64,000 bases of DNA, from assembly GCA_022575985.1 (NCBI GenBank), contig JAKSXM010000147.1, forward strand, positions 19,998,001 to 20,062,000. Direction: 5' to 3'. The DNA is from Anagrus nilaparvatae. Taxonomy: Eukaryota > Arthropoda > Insecta > Hymenoptera > Mymaridae. The notes under the pieces were generated by a model. That model did not search any database, was not told the origin of the DNA, and was given only the letters and a program-made list of their open reading frames with translations. A program made the position numbers and the translations under genes. The number at the start of each line of letters is the position of its first letter. Position 1 is the stretch's first letter. Of this stretch, positions 46,633 to 59,194 are shown piece after piece.

Positions 46633-49196
46633 TACCTTTGATATACAGAAGCGATGATCTGAGGCTCAGCTAGTGTACTTGCATGGACATATTAATTTAA
46701 AAAATTCAACATCATATATTTATGTGCTTCTTGTATGCAGATGCCAGAATAAATTTTGTTAGTATTGATTAAAAATCAATTGATATCGATGATTTAAGCT
46801 TTGTTACTCAAATAACTGCAAAAACTAAATACTGAATAGAGTATAATTACAGAATCAGGTACAGTATAAATTAGTTTTTATTTATGTTTTTGTAAATTGA
46901 AAAATTTTTTAAGAAATACAGTAGCAATTAGTGAAAATTAATAAATTCACCAGTCAAAATGTGCTAAAAGGCCTGAAATAAACAAACTGGTTGAGAAAAT
47001 AGCTTTATGGGTTGCTTCGTCATCTGAATCTGGGTTGCAAAGTTCTAATAAGTAGGGAAAAGCAGGGTAATAGCCTTAAATAAGCAAAAATTACCCCGGC
47101 CTGTTTTGAGATTTTATTCTAATTTTTTTAATTTTTAGCTATAATTATCTTAGGCAGTATAACAAATCACCCAATAAATAGTCCTCGATATTGGAATTTT
47201 TTAATTATTCTATCTCCTGTAGAAATAAGCAAAGAGAAACTATATTTAAATTTCCCCTTAAAATATTGTCCTGCCATTAGTTGTATAAAGTTCCTACAGG
47301 AAAACCTGAAAAATTTAATAATTTGCAAGCTATTTTTTCAGAGCTGTAACGGTTACAAAAGTAATTCCTAATTTTTTCTCTTGAGAATTTAGGAAAGCTT
47401 GAATTTTTGCATATATTTTTTTCGATTATATTCTGGGTCTTGATAATCGATCATTTATAGTTTGATATGGCATTCGATAATATTTGCAAAAATTTAAGTT
47501 TTCCCAAATATTCAAGAAACAAATTAAGGATATATTTTTTTAAAGCTTTTGGAAAATAACATGCAAAAAATCCAATTTCCTGCTTTTCTTGTAAGAATTT
47601 CCCAAAACTAATAGCAGAGTGAACGACAAGGTACCAGCCTATTTCCAAAAAATTTTATTTTTTTATTTTTTATTTTAATGCAACTTTTTAAAAAAAAGAC
47701 CTTTTTGGTCACACCAGAACACTGCGCTTTAACGCCTTGACAGGGAAAAAATTGATCAGATTGTAAACAATCTCAATACTTAAGTTGATCAGATCTCAGG
47801 TCGCTAATTGACCCCATATTAGCAAAGCTGTCTGATTCTTAAGAAAATGATTTTTGAGGCTTCTGCTAGATTTTTTATATGATAATGGCTTTCAGGGTGT
47901 CAACCGACAACTTCACTGATAAGAACCAGTCCTCAGGGTGATAATTGCAACCATATGGGCACATCTGCCCGAGCATTAAAAAAATTACTTATAAGGTTTG
48001 TGCTGGTTATTTCAGATGATAATGGGTTCTTCATTTTTATACTCTCGGTTAAGGTATAGTTGTTTCATGAAGAATTTCGGTTGTAACAGCTGGAAATTTA
48101 TTTTTATTTTAAATGGTTGCAAATGTCAAAAAATGCAAAGAAATTTGAAAAAAATTTGTTTTTATATATCTTAAATTCACTTTAAATTTTTTGTACGTTT
48201 CAAGATATTTGCAATCGTTTAAAAGAAAAATACTCCGTCACTCACAATCGGGATTCCTGTAGCCAATACCGGTATTTTTTTTTTTCAGAATACTGTTTCT
48301 TCTGGTAATTCTAAATTTATGAATAACTATTGTCTATAATAATTTCAGTTTTATAGGAATCGACAGAACAAAACCAACCCACATAATCAATGCTGAGATA
48401 TAACTTTGAAGCAATCTATTGCAGGCTAGTAAATTTATGTGTACAAATATTGTCTTCGGAAAAAAAATTCTTCGCAAACGGAATATTTCTGGTTGCGACG
48501 CAAGCGGCTTTTTTTCAGTGTAGAACCTTTAATAAATATTTTCTGTAACCTACAGGTTTGAAGGAATTTGGCAAAAATCTACCAATATGATCAACACTGA
48601 GGTTTCGCATAAATGTGCTTTCTTGAAGGTCACTCAATTTATTAGTATAACTGCATATTATTTTACATTTAGCAAAAATTAACTTAAGTGATTTAAAATC
48701 GCATAAAGACATAAAATTGTATTAATTTTTTAATAAAAAAATAAAATTAAAAAAACAGTTTTTTTTTAAATTAGTTTAATTGTACACTTTATTTGACCTG
48801 ATTCCTCGAAGTTTTATATATCATATAAAGGGAAAGTATACTTTGAAAAAAAAAATAAATTAATTTAGTTTTAAAAAAAAAATAAAAAGTTTTTTTAAAG
48901 TCCCAAAAAATTTCAAAGATGCTTTTAAATAATTCTTTTGGAATCGAAATCAACTTTTTATGATTATTTTGTAATTTTGCCTTCAGTTACAGTCTTTATT
49001 AAGAGTAAACTGAATTAAAAAAAAAAATGATTCTTTTTTATTTAATGTTCTATAGAACCTTCCCGGGTATATGCTATCCCACCTTCTATTTTTATATTCG
49101 TTTTATATTCCCGGTGAATGTTCGTGTGCATATACCCGGGAAGATTCTATAGCATATTCTTGAGAGTGTACTGTAGCATATGGTTTTTTTCACGTG
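46633..49196 (+). repeat. Block B, copy 3
   Basis: Direct copy of 33551-36114 within the second duplicate. Confidence 0.85.
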
Positions 49197-49198
49197 AG

Positions 49199-50388
49199 TT
49201 ATGTATAATTTTTATATTGGCAATATATTTTTTATAACTGATACTTAGTTTATTGAAAATTTTTTTCTAAAAATTTGTTAAATAAAAAACATTAATTCAC
49301 AGCAACATTTTTTTTCTTTTGGAATACATTGCTTAACTTTTTTTTATGAAATACTGATATCTCAAATTATCATTTTTATTAGATAAAATAGACCATTATA
49401 AATATTTTGCTATTGTTGATGAGGAACCATAGTGCCAAACACTTGGCAGCGTTTTTTTGTATTTTACAATAAAAGTTAATATAAATTAATATTCGCATTA
49501 TGCTTTTTATTCAACTTAATAACCCTTAAAAAACTGTTGTTCAGAATATAAAGAAAAAATCCATGCTAATCCATTTACTTAATCCAATATTTTTGCCCAA
49601 GAGGCCATGCGCCTTATTAATAGCTGGATGTCGGATCACAGACTCAGACTGGCAGTCCCGAAAACGGAGATTCTCTTGTATGTACTCAGATGATATGACA
49701 AATATTTGCTTGAGCATTATATCAGCTTCATATATAGGTATTTCCCTAGTCACTGAACAACGAAGAACATTATCTTGTAGGTGACCTAAACCTTCCACGT
49801 GCACCAATGAAATCTTCTCTGCTCATGAATAACACAGATACATAAAAAAAAGTTCTGATACTGGAACTATACCTACCTGCAAGTAAGATTTTCGATGTCC
49901 TAAAAACGAATCTGAAGTTAGAATTTACCCTACACCCTCAGATTTTGGACCAGGTACTCCAGCCACCCTGTAAACTGACCCAAAAGGTAAATATTTTACT
50001 TTGTCAAAAATTTAAAACGAAAAGTATGTAAACTACGTATATGGAGGTCCTATCGAATATAAAGTCAAAATTTACTCAACATCCTTAGTTTTTGCCCCAG
50101 AAAGCTCAGTCATCAGTAATTAGAGATTGTAATTTGGCGAGCATATTCCGGCATTCCCTTGTTAGTTTAGATAATACAAAACAACTTGAAAATTTTAATT
50201 TGTCCTAAAACACATTGTTATAATATGTATATTTAAAAATTTTAAAATTACCCGCGAACGTTGATAAATTAATTTCTAATTTATCTACAATCACTTAAAT
50301 AGTAAAACTTGGAATTTGATCAAAAAATTGCCTATATTTGAAAGAAAGAGATGTTCTTCGGGCTTGACTGACGTCTCTTCAATAGCTC
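49199..50388 (+). repeat. Block A, copy 3
   Basis: Direct copy of 36117-37306, including the RT fragment at 49601-49672. Confidence 0.85.
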
Positions 50389-50448
50389 AGATGGTAGAGC
50401 GCTTGTCATGAAAACAAAAGGTCGTCGGTTCGAGCCCGGCTTGAAGAG
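50376..50448 (+). tRNA. tRNA-Tyr-like gene, third copy
   Basis: Identical to 37294-37366, with the same T-run terminator. Confidence 0.6.
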
Positions 50449-50796
50449 CATTTTTTTCTTTCAAAAATAATTTTAATTTTAAATTTATTTAAAATTAAAT
50501 AAAACAATCCATTTTTAATTAAATGGTTAGATGCATTCTAGATATTAAAAATATCTGATGTATTCTACAAATTGATAGTTTTTTATCAATTACAAGGTTA
50601 TTGTTCTTTAAGATCATATAATAAATACATTTCATGTATTTATCTTGGTATATTTAAGAATTTTAAAATTACCCGCGAACGTTGATAAATTAATTTCTAA
50701 TTTATCTACAATCACTTAAATAGTAAAACTTGGCATTTGATCAAAAAATTGCCTATATTTGAAAGAAAGAGATGTTCTTCGGGCTTGACTGACGCC

Positions 50797-50869
50797 TCTT
50801 CAATAGCTCAGATGGTAGAGCGCTTGTCATGAAAACAAAAGGTCGTCGGTTCGAGCCCGGCTTGAAGAG
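50797..50869 (+). tRNA. tRNA-Tyr-like gene, fourth copy
   Basis: Identical to 37715-37787. Confidence 0.6.
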
Positions 50870-51154
50870 CATTTTTTTCTTTCAAAAATAATTTTAATTT
50901 TAAATTTATTTAAAATTAAATAAAAAAATCCATTTTTAATTAAATGGTTAGATGCATTCTAGATATTAAAAATATCTGATGTATTCTATAAATTGATAGT
51001 TTTCTATCAATTACAAGGTTATTGTTCGTTAAGATCATATAATAAATACATTTCATGTAATTATCTTGGTATATTTAAAAATTTTAAAATTACCCGCGAA
51101 CGTTGATAAATTAATTTCTAATTTACCTACAATCACTTAAATTGTTATAATATG

Positions 51155-52412
51155 CTATAAATAAAAAAAACGTAAAGAAAAAGAAAAAAACTTTTTATCA
51201 TTTGATTTTCTCGGGTTGTTTTTGAGAAATAGCTCTGTAAGCGTTGAGATCCAAATAGACATTTTTAGACATTTTTCTCAAAATGCTAATTTTTAGAACT
51301 AATTTTAAAAAGGATGAGTAAAAAATCTTTGGAAACTTGGAGCTTATACAAAATTTTTAAGACCTATAAATCTCATTTAAAAGGTAGCCAATTTTATCTG
51401 AAAATGGGCATTTGATTTGGGAATGTATTGTACTCTCCTTGTAAGTAAGAATTTAGTTCTTTGAAGGTATTACATGTAATCTAATTATTTATGGGGCAAA
51501 ATTACGATAAAATAGTTTCAATCACTATATTTAAAATAGAAGAAAATGAAAATTAGTAGTTGTTGACTTTTTTAGTATTATCTTATTAGGGATATTATTT
51601 ACACTTTACAATTACCTCTTATTAACCAATTAGGGTTTATATTCGTAATAATTCTTTACCCTATATTTTGAAAATGTAATTTATTAATCAAGCTTAACTC
51701 TACAAAAATACTCTTAAAATGGAGTAATTTTTGGTTGTTTCCAAGGTCTTCTAAAAATTTAGGGCCTCTTATTCAGATTAACAGACCCAAAAAATCAGCT
51801 GTAGTAAAAATTATCCTTTTCCCTATTCAATTCTTTATTTAGACACCTCTCCTGCACTTTAACTACATATTATATATTCAGCAGTAATATAACGGGGGAA
51901 ATTTGGGTTAAATGAATAATATTAATATTAAACACATACGTGTATAAGCTAGTAAAATTATTAATGAGCGCCTTTTAACTACGAACATTTGCCCATCGTA
52001 TTCACCTTTTTATTTTTATAATAATAATATGTGGGAATTTACCTTGCTTACCTCGTTATTTGGCTAGCTCTTGCATGGAAACAATCTCCTCGTTAAGTAG
52101 GAGTTCTAAATAAAGGGTTAAGATGGGCAATATTCGGTATATGAGCATGCAAGTAATAATAGAACTTTAAATTTTAATTATTAACAAACTTTTAAAGTAT
52201 ATGGTAAGGAAGAATTTTGTGAATCTAATAAAATTCTAGGTATAAAAAAAGTTATCCCTTTGCTGATTCCCGAGAATATCATCACTTTTATATTAAATTC
52301 ATATCAAGTTCTATTATCTTCATTCTTGTGTTGTGTTTGGATGTGAAATTAACACAGATAAATGAGGATATTCTTATTCGGATTTAGCCTGTTGGCTAAA
52401 CTCATTTACTGG
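51155..52412. other. AT-rich DNA, no gene
   Basis: Copy of 38073-39330. Confidence 0.4.
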
Positions 52413-52948
52413 TGACAGGAATTCAAATAACTAAGTCCTTTTGTTATTAAAATACTGATTTATTGACTTGTAAAATGGCTGGCCGTGCTTAGATCTCTCT
52501 TAATAGCGGTAGAGAGACAACCTGAGTACAAGTAAGTTAGTTCTGTATTTCAGTTCGTTCTCTCTAAGAAACTACATGGTCCGAAGTTCTCTCTGCTCTC
52601 CCCTGTCAGGAGCTTGTGCGAGAGCTTTTATAATCTTACGCTTGAGGGAATAGAGGAGGGGATCGATGCGCGTAATTGGCTTAACGCGGAAAATTAAGTG
52701 TCCTTAGTAACAGTGTCTCCAATCATTGGTAATTAGTCTGTCAAAGCGCATGATGGGGGTGGCTTTATTCCCACCTTCACTACTTCGTGTGAGGTCTTAT
52801 TATGCACTTTCTTGCACGTGCCGTTTCTCGGAATGATGGTGCTGATGAAGCATTTTTAATTATAATTTCATATTATTTTATTTCTAATAAATCTGTCTAG
52901 ACGTAATTCTTGGTATTTATATTTAATCAATTTGTACCTAACGGTACA
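52413..52948 (-). repeat. Probable copia-like LTR, second duplicate
   Basis: Copy of 39331-39866 with the purine tract beside it on the minus strand. Confidence 0.5.
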
Positions 52949-52958
52949 CCTCCCCCTC

Positions 52959-54638
52959 TGGGATACATCCCTCCTGGGATGGCTACTATCCAAAACTGTC
53001 TTGTTTTAGTGAGAAAAGTGGTTCTAAAATGTCTACCTATTAAGAGATCTCGTTACGCTTTAAAGTTACATTTGTTTTTACAGAAGAAGAAAAATTATAT
53101 TTACATTCATATAATGATTTGAATAATTAAAATTATGTGTATTACAATATTCCAAAAAAAAGTGATTAAGTTCAATTCCTTATTTTTATATTTTTTACAA
53201 AAATATTAGTTTAAGTTTGATCTTTTTTAAAGGATTGGTTCTTTTACAATTTTGAAAACTTAAAGAATATAGCTACTTGTATATAAAATACTGTGCTCGA
53301 TTATATGAAAAATACACTTATTAATATTTTTACTGTTGTTTTTTTTTTTTAAAAAGACAATGTGTTTTTAATTATTGATAATCTTATTTTATTTTACATT
53401 TTTGGATTTTTTTTTTAAATTAAAATTATTAAAATTACTTCTGATTGCATAGTTATCTTAAAATTATTGCTATTATTATTTTTTATACATTTTTTTTTTT
53501 GATTTTTTTTTAAATTAAAATTATTAAAATTACTTGTGATTACATAGTTGTTAAAAAAAAACTTATTATTAAGATAGTATAAGACATATTTTAGAAATTA
53601 ACGTTATTTCTGATTACCTAGTTATCCTAAAATTATTTCATGTTTTGAAAAATGAGAGGAATTGGAAATACATTTATATAAGTGTTACACTGAAAGTTAC
53701 AATTACTTGTGATTAGATGATTATTAAAACTTATAGTTATCAATATTTCATTATTTTTTTATTGAATTTCCTAATTATTATCAACATATGAAATTCTAGG
53801 AATTTTTCTACTTTGTATAGTAATTTCAGTAAATCATTATTATTACTATTTTGTAGTGTTTAGGAACTAAGAAAAATTAAGAGAAGGTTTTACTTTTTTG
53901 TTTGATTGTTTGTAATTGTTTATATATGTATACATGTTGGAGCTTTTCTTTTCTTTTCTTTGTATTCAAAGATCTTTTCTTTTACTTGTATTCAAAGTTG
54001 GACGTTATTTTCTGTAGGTGACTCAGTTGTCTCTTGAAAAAAAAGAGACTTCTTTTGTAGTTGGCAAGGCTTTTTGTAGGATGTGAAGAGCTTCTTATGG
54101 TTGATTGTTTGTCTGCGTTTTTGGCATTATTATGCCCTGCCTGCTACTGGAATTTGTATTATTCTGGTTGTCTGGCTGTATTAGCTGCATCTGTAATTTG
54201 TCTAAAACGATTAATACCCCTACATTCGAGACAATACGCGGACAGAATGCTCCTAATTAGAATGGTAAAAAAAATTGTGTTTGTGATTTTTAGAAGTTTA
54301 TTGTTTGTGTGTATCATGGTTCTTTTTGGATAAAATCGTATTCCGATAGCTTTTTGCTCTTGGAATTATATAGTTTAAATCTATCTCAGTCTCCAGGGAT
54401 TCTATTCCCGAATTATTATATATACTTTTAGTTTCATTAATTAGACCGTAAATTTTATCATATATGTTTATAAGATTTATGTGTTTATAAAAATTTGTAT
54501 TTTGAGTTGTACGTTTTTATATGTTTATGAAATGTTATAAGGGTTTTTATAAAATTCCCCCGCAAAGATAGGAAATACATCTGGTTTTTCTTATTATTGA
54601 TGACCTTATATTGTATAATTTTTTTGTTTTACTTTACT
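52959..54638. other. AT-rich DNA, no gene accepted
   Basis: Copy of 39877-41556. Confidence 0.35.
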
Positions 54639-54653
54639 ATTTTGTACTGTCGC

Positions 54654-54923
54654 GTGCGCTTAAGAGCCGAGGTTACACGGTGCTTTAAGTGTCTTGGTTT
54701 CGGCCACAACCAGTGGTCATGTAAGGGCATGGACCGAAAATTTGCGTGTTTTAAATGTGGCGTTCAAGGCCACAAGTCAGAAAATTGTCCTGTGGAAAAA
54801 GCAGAATGCTTCCTCTGCAGGGAAAGAGCTGACAAGGCCAAGACCGACCACCTTCCAGGATGCGGAGCATGTAAGTGTTATCGGGAGGCACTTACTGCAA
54901 GGAAGATAAAGTGTCATCGGTAA
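54654..54923 (+). pseudogene. R1-like ORF1 C-terminal part, copy 2
   Basis: Identical to 41572-41841: CCHC knuckles and TAATG overlap with ORF2. Confidence 0.85.
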
Positions 54924-57340
54924 TGTTCGGAGTCCTGCAAGGGAATATGAACAAAACCATTCTTGCTGACCTTTTGCTCGATCAGCTCGCAGGCGAGACA
55001 GACTCTAGCGTCGTCTTGCTATCCGAGCCGCTTCGCAATAGGAACCAGCAATTCTGGTTAACCGATGACACAGGCCGGTGCGCTATATGGCTACGAGGTC
55101 GTGCTCAGACGTCTATGTCACGACATGGAAAAGGCAATTGCCACGTCTGGGCAAAGTGCGGTGATACAACTTTCATTAGTTGTTATTTGTCACCGAATGA
55201 CACTATTGGGGTGTTCACCGCAAAGCTGGCCTCATTGGAGGAAACGATAAGGGAAGTGTCTGGCAATATCATATTTGCTGGGGACTTAAATGCCAGGGCC
55301 GTGGAATGGGGAATGCCAGAAGAGTACAAGGGAGCCAAGCATAGGCTGGCGAAAGCTATCCGCCTCAGCAAGGCGCGCTGTCTTCGGTCCCTAAGAGATG
55401 ATGTCAACAGCGACCCGTGGGGCCTGGGATATAAGGTTGTCATGGGCAAACTTAAGTCCGGATGTGACAACACGATGGATGAAGCAACGACCAAAAGAAT
55501 AGTGGACGCTCTCTTCCCGGATCATCCAAACCAACAACACCCTGCTTTGGATGTCCCGAGGGAACAAGTTCCGCTATTTATCGAGGCGGAGATGCTTCAG
55601 GCAATTAGGTCAATGAAAAATGGGAAAGCGCCAGGACCAGACGGAATACCCGTGGAAGCCCTTAAGGCGGCTGCAAAGGTAATCCCTGGTCTCCTGCTTG
55701 GCATGTTTAACGCGTGCCTCGTGGCAGGCGCCTTTCCAAGGGACTGGAAAGTGGCCCGTCTGGCTCTGATAAGCAAGGGAAAGGGTGAACCAGGATCTCC
55801 ATCATCTTACAGACCATTGTCTATGTTAAATACCATTGGTAAGGTGATGGAGAGCATGGTCAGAGGAAGATTGCGGCAAGCAATTAGGGAAGCGGGTGAC
55901 CTTAGCGACGACCAACACGGCTTTCGTGAGGGGCGTTCCACGATCGGTGCCATCGAGCAGGTCGTGAAGGTGGTTATGAGGGCCAGACAAGTGCGGCCGG
56001 ATATTAAACCGGACGTCCTGCTTGTCACGTTGGATGTGAAAAACGCATTCAACTCGGCTAAGTGGGACGATATGTTGCAGTCCCTCGAGCAGGTATTCAG
56101 AGTTCCGGATTATCTGAGAAATATACTCAGAGATTACCTCCGGGACCGATACCTGCGCTGGGACACGCTCGATGGCACAAGAGGTAAAGTATTAAGCGCA
56201 GGCATAGCGCAGGGATCAGTTCTGGGTCCTGATCTGTGGAATGCCTTTTACGACGGCTTGCTAAAGATTGAGCTCCCGGATGGATGCTCCATGATCGGAT
56301 ACGCGGATGACGTTGCTCTAACCATAACAGCTCGAGAGCCAGAGGACCAGCAGAATACCTTGGATGAGGCCATGCGCCTTATCAATAGCTGGATGTCGGA
56401 TCACGGACTAAGACTGGCAGTCCCGAAAACGGAGATTGTCCTTCTGACCCGGAGAAGGGTTGATACCATATTCGGCATCAGCTTTGATGACGGAGGTAAT
56501 CCCCTTATGATCCAGACCAAACCATCGGTCAAATATTTGGGGGTCTTCTTGGATAACAAGTTGACCTACAATAGACAATTCCAGCAGGCCTGTAAAAAGG
56601 CTGGCCGGGTGACAAAGTCCCTCTCGTGGCTAATGACGAACATCGGCGGTCCCAGATCTGAGAAGAGGAGGCTGTTGATGACGACAGTTAACTCCATCTT
56701 GCTCTACGGTGCAGAGGTGTGGGCGGACAATGTCCGCATAAAAAAGTACTGCAAGAAACTAAAGGCAGTACAGAGGCAGGGGGCACTTCGAATCGCTTGC
56801 TCGTACAAGACAGTATCAGAGCCAGCGATCCAGGTGGTAGCTCGGGTGATTCCCATCGACCTGCTTGCCTTGGAAAGGCAGGCGATCTATAACCGCGGGG
56901 AAGAAGAGCGCGACGTAGCTTCCGTTCGCGCTCGCTCCCGCACAATGGAATGTTGGCAGTATAGGTGGAATGGTGACCCGAGGGGACGTTGGACGCACCG
57001 CCTTATCATCGATTTGGAAAGCTGGATGAACCGTGATCATGGAGAGGTAGACTTCTACCTCACACAGTTCCTAACTGGTCACGGTTATTTCCGCGATATG
57101 CTTTTCAAGTGGAGCAAGGTGACATCTCCGGAATGCTTGCATTGCCCGGGCGAGCTGGATACCGCTGAGCACACCTTTTTTGGGTGTCCTCGCTTCGCTG
57201 AAGGGCGACCGCCCTTCGATGAATGGAGGCCGGAAGTAGTCGTCCCGGAAATGCTGCGCAGTGCCGCTAACTGGTACAGTGTGGCAGAGTACGTACGGGC
57301 GACACTGATTGGAAAAAAGGAGGAAGGTTTCCTCTCGTAG
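54923..57340 (+). CDS. R1-like ORF2, copy 2 (endonuclease internally deleted, RT)
   Basis: The 805-residue product is identical to that of 41841-44258, with the same in-frame loss of the C-terminal half of the endonuclease domain, the same RT motifs (GKAPGPDG, YADD) and the same C-terminal CCHC. The absence of any difference over 2.4 kb shows how recent or homogenised the duplication is. Confidence 0.9.
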   Translation: MFGVLQGNMNKTILADLLLDQLAGETDSSVVLLSEPLRNRNQQFWLTDDTGRCAIWLRGRAQTSMSRHGKGNCHVWAKCGDTTFISCYLSPNDTIGVFTAKLASLEETIREVSGNIIFAGDLNARAVEWGMPEEYKGAKHRLAKAIRLSKARCLRSLRDDVNSDPWGLGYKVVMGKLKSGCDNTMDEATTKRIVDALFPDHPNQQHPALDVPREQVPLFIEAEMLQAIRSMKNGKAPGPDGIPVEALKAAAKVIPGLLLGMFNACLVAGAFPRDWKVARLALISKGKGEPGSPSSYRPLSMLNTIGKVMESMVRGRLRQAIREAGDLSDDQHGFREGRSTIGAIEQVVKVVMRARQVRPDIKPDVLLVTLDVKNAFNSAKWDDMLQSLEQVFRVPDYLRNILRDYLRDRYLRWDTLDGTRGKVLSAGIAQGSVLGPDLWNAFYDGLLKIELPDGCSMIGYADDVALTITAREPEDQQNTLDEAMRLINSWMSDHGLRLAVPKTEIVLLTRRRVDTIFGISFDDGGNPLMIQTKPSVKYLGVFLDNKLTYNRQFQQACKKAGRVTKSLSWLMTNIGGPRSEKRRLLMTTVNSILLYGAEVWADNVRIKKYCKKLKAVQRQGALRIACSYKTVSEPAIQVVARVIPIDLLALERQAIYNRGEEERDVASVRARSRTMECWQYRWNGDPRGRWTHRLIIDLESWMNRDHGEVDFYLTQFLTGHGYFRDMLFKWSKVTSPECLHCPGELDTAEHTFFGCPRFAEGRPPFDEWRPEVVVPEMLRSAANWYSVAEYVRATLIGKKEEGFLS

Positions 57341-57644
57341 GAAAATCTCCTCCTTTATTGACAGGGTATGGCGAAGAAATGCCTGGGCTGCATTGTTTCC
57401 GGACCGAAGTAATACCTAAACAGGGAGTCCCGGTCCGGATTCTATGATATTGTCATAAATGCAGGAGGGTGGGGAGTTTAGTGGGTATTGTAATTCCTCA
57501 ATTGTGTATATCTGGGCAACCCCAGATACAAATTTGAGGTTGAGTCCCACATAACCATACAGTACGCGTGTATGGTATGCGTAAATGCATTCTCCTCGTC
57601 CTACAAAAAAGGCCCCTTCTTGAAGGGGCCCAAAAAAAAAAAAA

Positions 57645-57678
<34 letters not shown>

Positions 57679-57694
57679 AATTTTGTACTGTCGC

Positions 57695-58411
57695 ATGTTT
57701 TTATAGACATACAATATACTTCTATTTCAACTAAATACTTTGACTTAAAGTTTGTTTTTTTTTTCAATTTAGAAAAAAAAACTATAGTGGAAGAAGGTAT
57801 GTAGAACAGTAAATTTAATTTTTGTGGCTTAAGATTTGACTCTTATGTGGTCAATTTTAGTAGATTTTAGTTAAGTTTTTATTAAATTTGTTGTGATTGT
57901 TATAAAATATTAATTGGGATATATATTTTAAATTTTGCATAATATTTTCATTTTTGGTTCAGCTTTTTGCTGTTACGGGGTCAATTTCAATGTAATACAT
58001 TTTAAATTTGCTTTAAAATCTTTATAAATGTATAATTTTTTATACAGGTGATAGTTGTTTGTTTATAAATACTTAATGTTTTAATCCTTTTAAATTCGTT
58101 TTGAAATTCGCGGTTAAATTTTAAGTTGGTTATAGCGACAAGGCTACCAACCTGAATTTCTTTGTTGTTGTTTTCTTTCTGCTTTAACGGTGATAACGTG
58201 ACTTTGGTTGTTTGTGTTATTAAAGGGAGTTTTATTTTAAGAATAGAAAAAAAAAATGGAAAATCCGGTAAGTTTTACCTATTATTATTTTTTATAAATT
58301 AAATTTATTAATGGGGTTTAATTTATATTAATGGTTAAATATAAGGTTTCGTAACATTTAGTTTCATCAGTTTGTTAGGTTATGTTTTCGTTGTGCATTT
58401 AAGTTGGTGTT
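57695..58411. other. AT-rich right end of second duplicate
   Basis: Copy of 44612-45328; no gene recognised. Confidence 0.4.
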
Positions 58412-58418
58412 AGTGTTT

Positions 58419-58922
58419 ATAGTACGATTATGCGAGAGGATGTCCAAAATATTTTTATATAGTAAAACTATATGAGAGGTTGTCCAAAATATTTCTATAT
58501 AGTAATATCATGTGGGAGGATGTCCAAAATATTTTTATATAGTAACATTATATATGAGAGGTTGTCCAGAATATTTTTATATAGTAATATCATGTGGGAG
58601 GATGTCCAAAATATTTTTTATATAGTAAAATCATGTGAGAGGTTGTCCAAGATATTTTTATATAGTAATATTATGTGAGAGGATGTCCAAAATATTTTTA
58701 TAGTAACATTATATATGAGAGGTTGTCCAAAATATTATTTTTTAATAAGATCACGTGGGAGGTTGTCCAAAATATTTTTATATAGTAACATTATATATAA
58801 AAGTTGTCCAAAATATTTTTATATAGTAAGATCATGTGGGAGGTTGTCCAAAATATTTTTGTATAGTAAAATTATGTGAGAGGTTGTCCAAGATATTTTT
58901 ATATACTAGAATTATGTGAGAT
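58419..58922. repeat. ~41-bp minisatellite, about 12 units
   Basis: Units share GAGGTTGTCCAAAATATTTT or GAGGATGTCCAAAATATTTT followed by TATATAGTAA and a variable TAT/ATCATGTG. Two alternating subtypes are visible at the start. It begins within 10 bp of the right edge of the 13-kb tandem duplication. Confidence 0.85.
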
Positions 58923-59194
58923 GAGATACCGTGTGTAAATTTTGATGTAATTCCATTTTTCTTCTTTTATAGGGGAATAATATGCTGTTCAGTAGAATGG
59001 GGCCTCATGTAGTCTATCCTGATGACATAATTTTTGCTAAGATTTGGCTAAGTATGGTTTGAGAAAAAAAAATTCTTTTTTTTAAAACTTGAATTTTCAA
59101 GCAAACAACAACGTTTGGCCTGAAAAATACTTAAATATTTCAAAATTATGTCTAAAGTATTTTAAACATGTTAAGTAACTTTAATCTAATTTCA
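58923..59194. other. Linker, no gene
   Basis: AT-rich; ends in TCTAATTTCAG directly before the R1-like homology, a sequence resembling a splice acceptor, probably by chance. Confidence 0.4.

Larger units (their letters stand above)
50228..51140 (+). repeat. 421-bp tRNA-bearing unit array, second duplicate
   Basis: Copy of 37146-38058, with the same 14-bp flanking direct repeats. Confidence 0.8.
54654..57679 (+). mobile_element. 5'-truncated R1-clade retrotransposon, copy 2
   Basis: Second duplicate of 41572-44596, one A longer in the tail. The 15-bp direct repeats are at 54639-54653 and 57680-57694. It arose by the segmental duplication, not by a second insertion, because flanks and target duplication are also copied. 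Confidence 0.85.
45329..58411 (+). repeat. 13,083-bp tandem duplication, copy 2
   Basis: Direct repeat of 32247-45328. All ORFs I compared are identical; the offset changes from 13,082 to 13,083 only in the poly-A/T-interrupted tract after 57630, so copies differ by one A there. Near identity means a very recent event, ongoing homogenisation, or an assembly artefact. Confidence 0.9.

Noticed and set aside
58419..58922. CRISPR array
   Set aside because: The ~41-bp units are contiguous diverged tandem repeats without unique spacers, in eukaryotic DNA.
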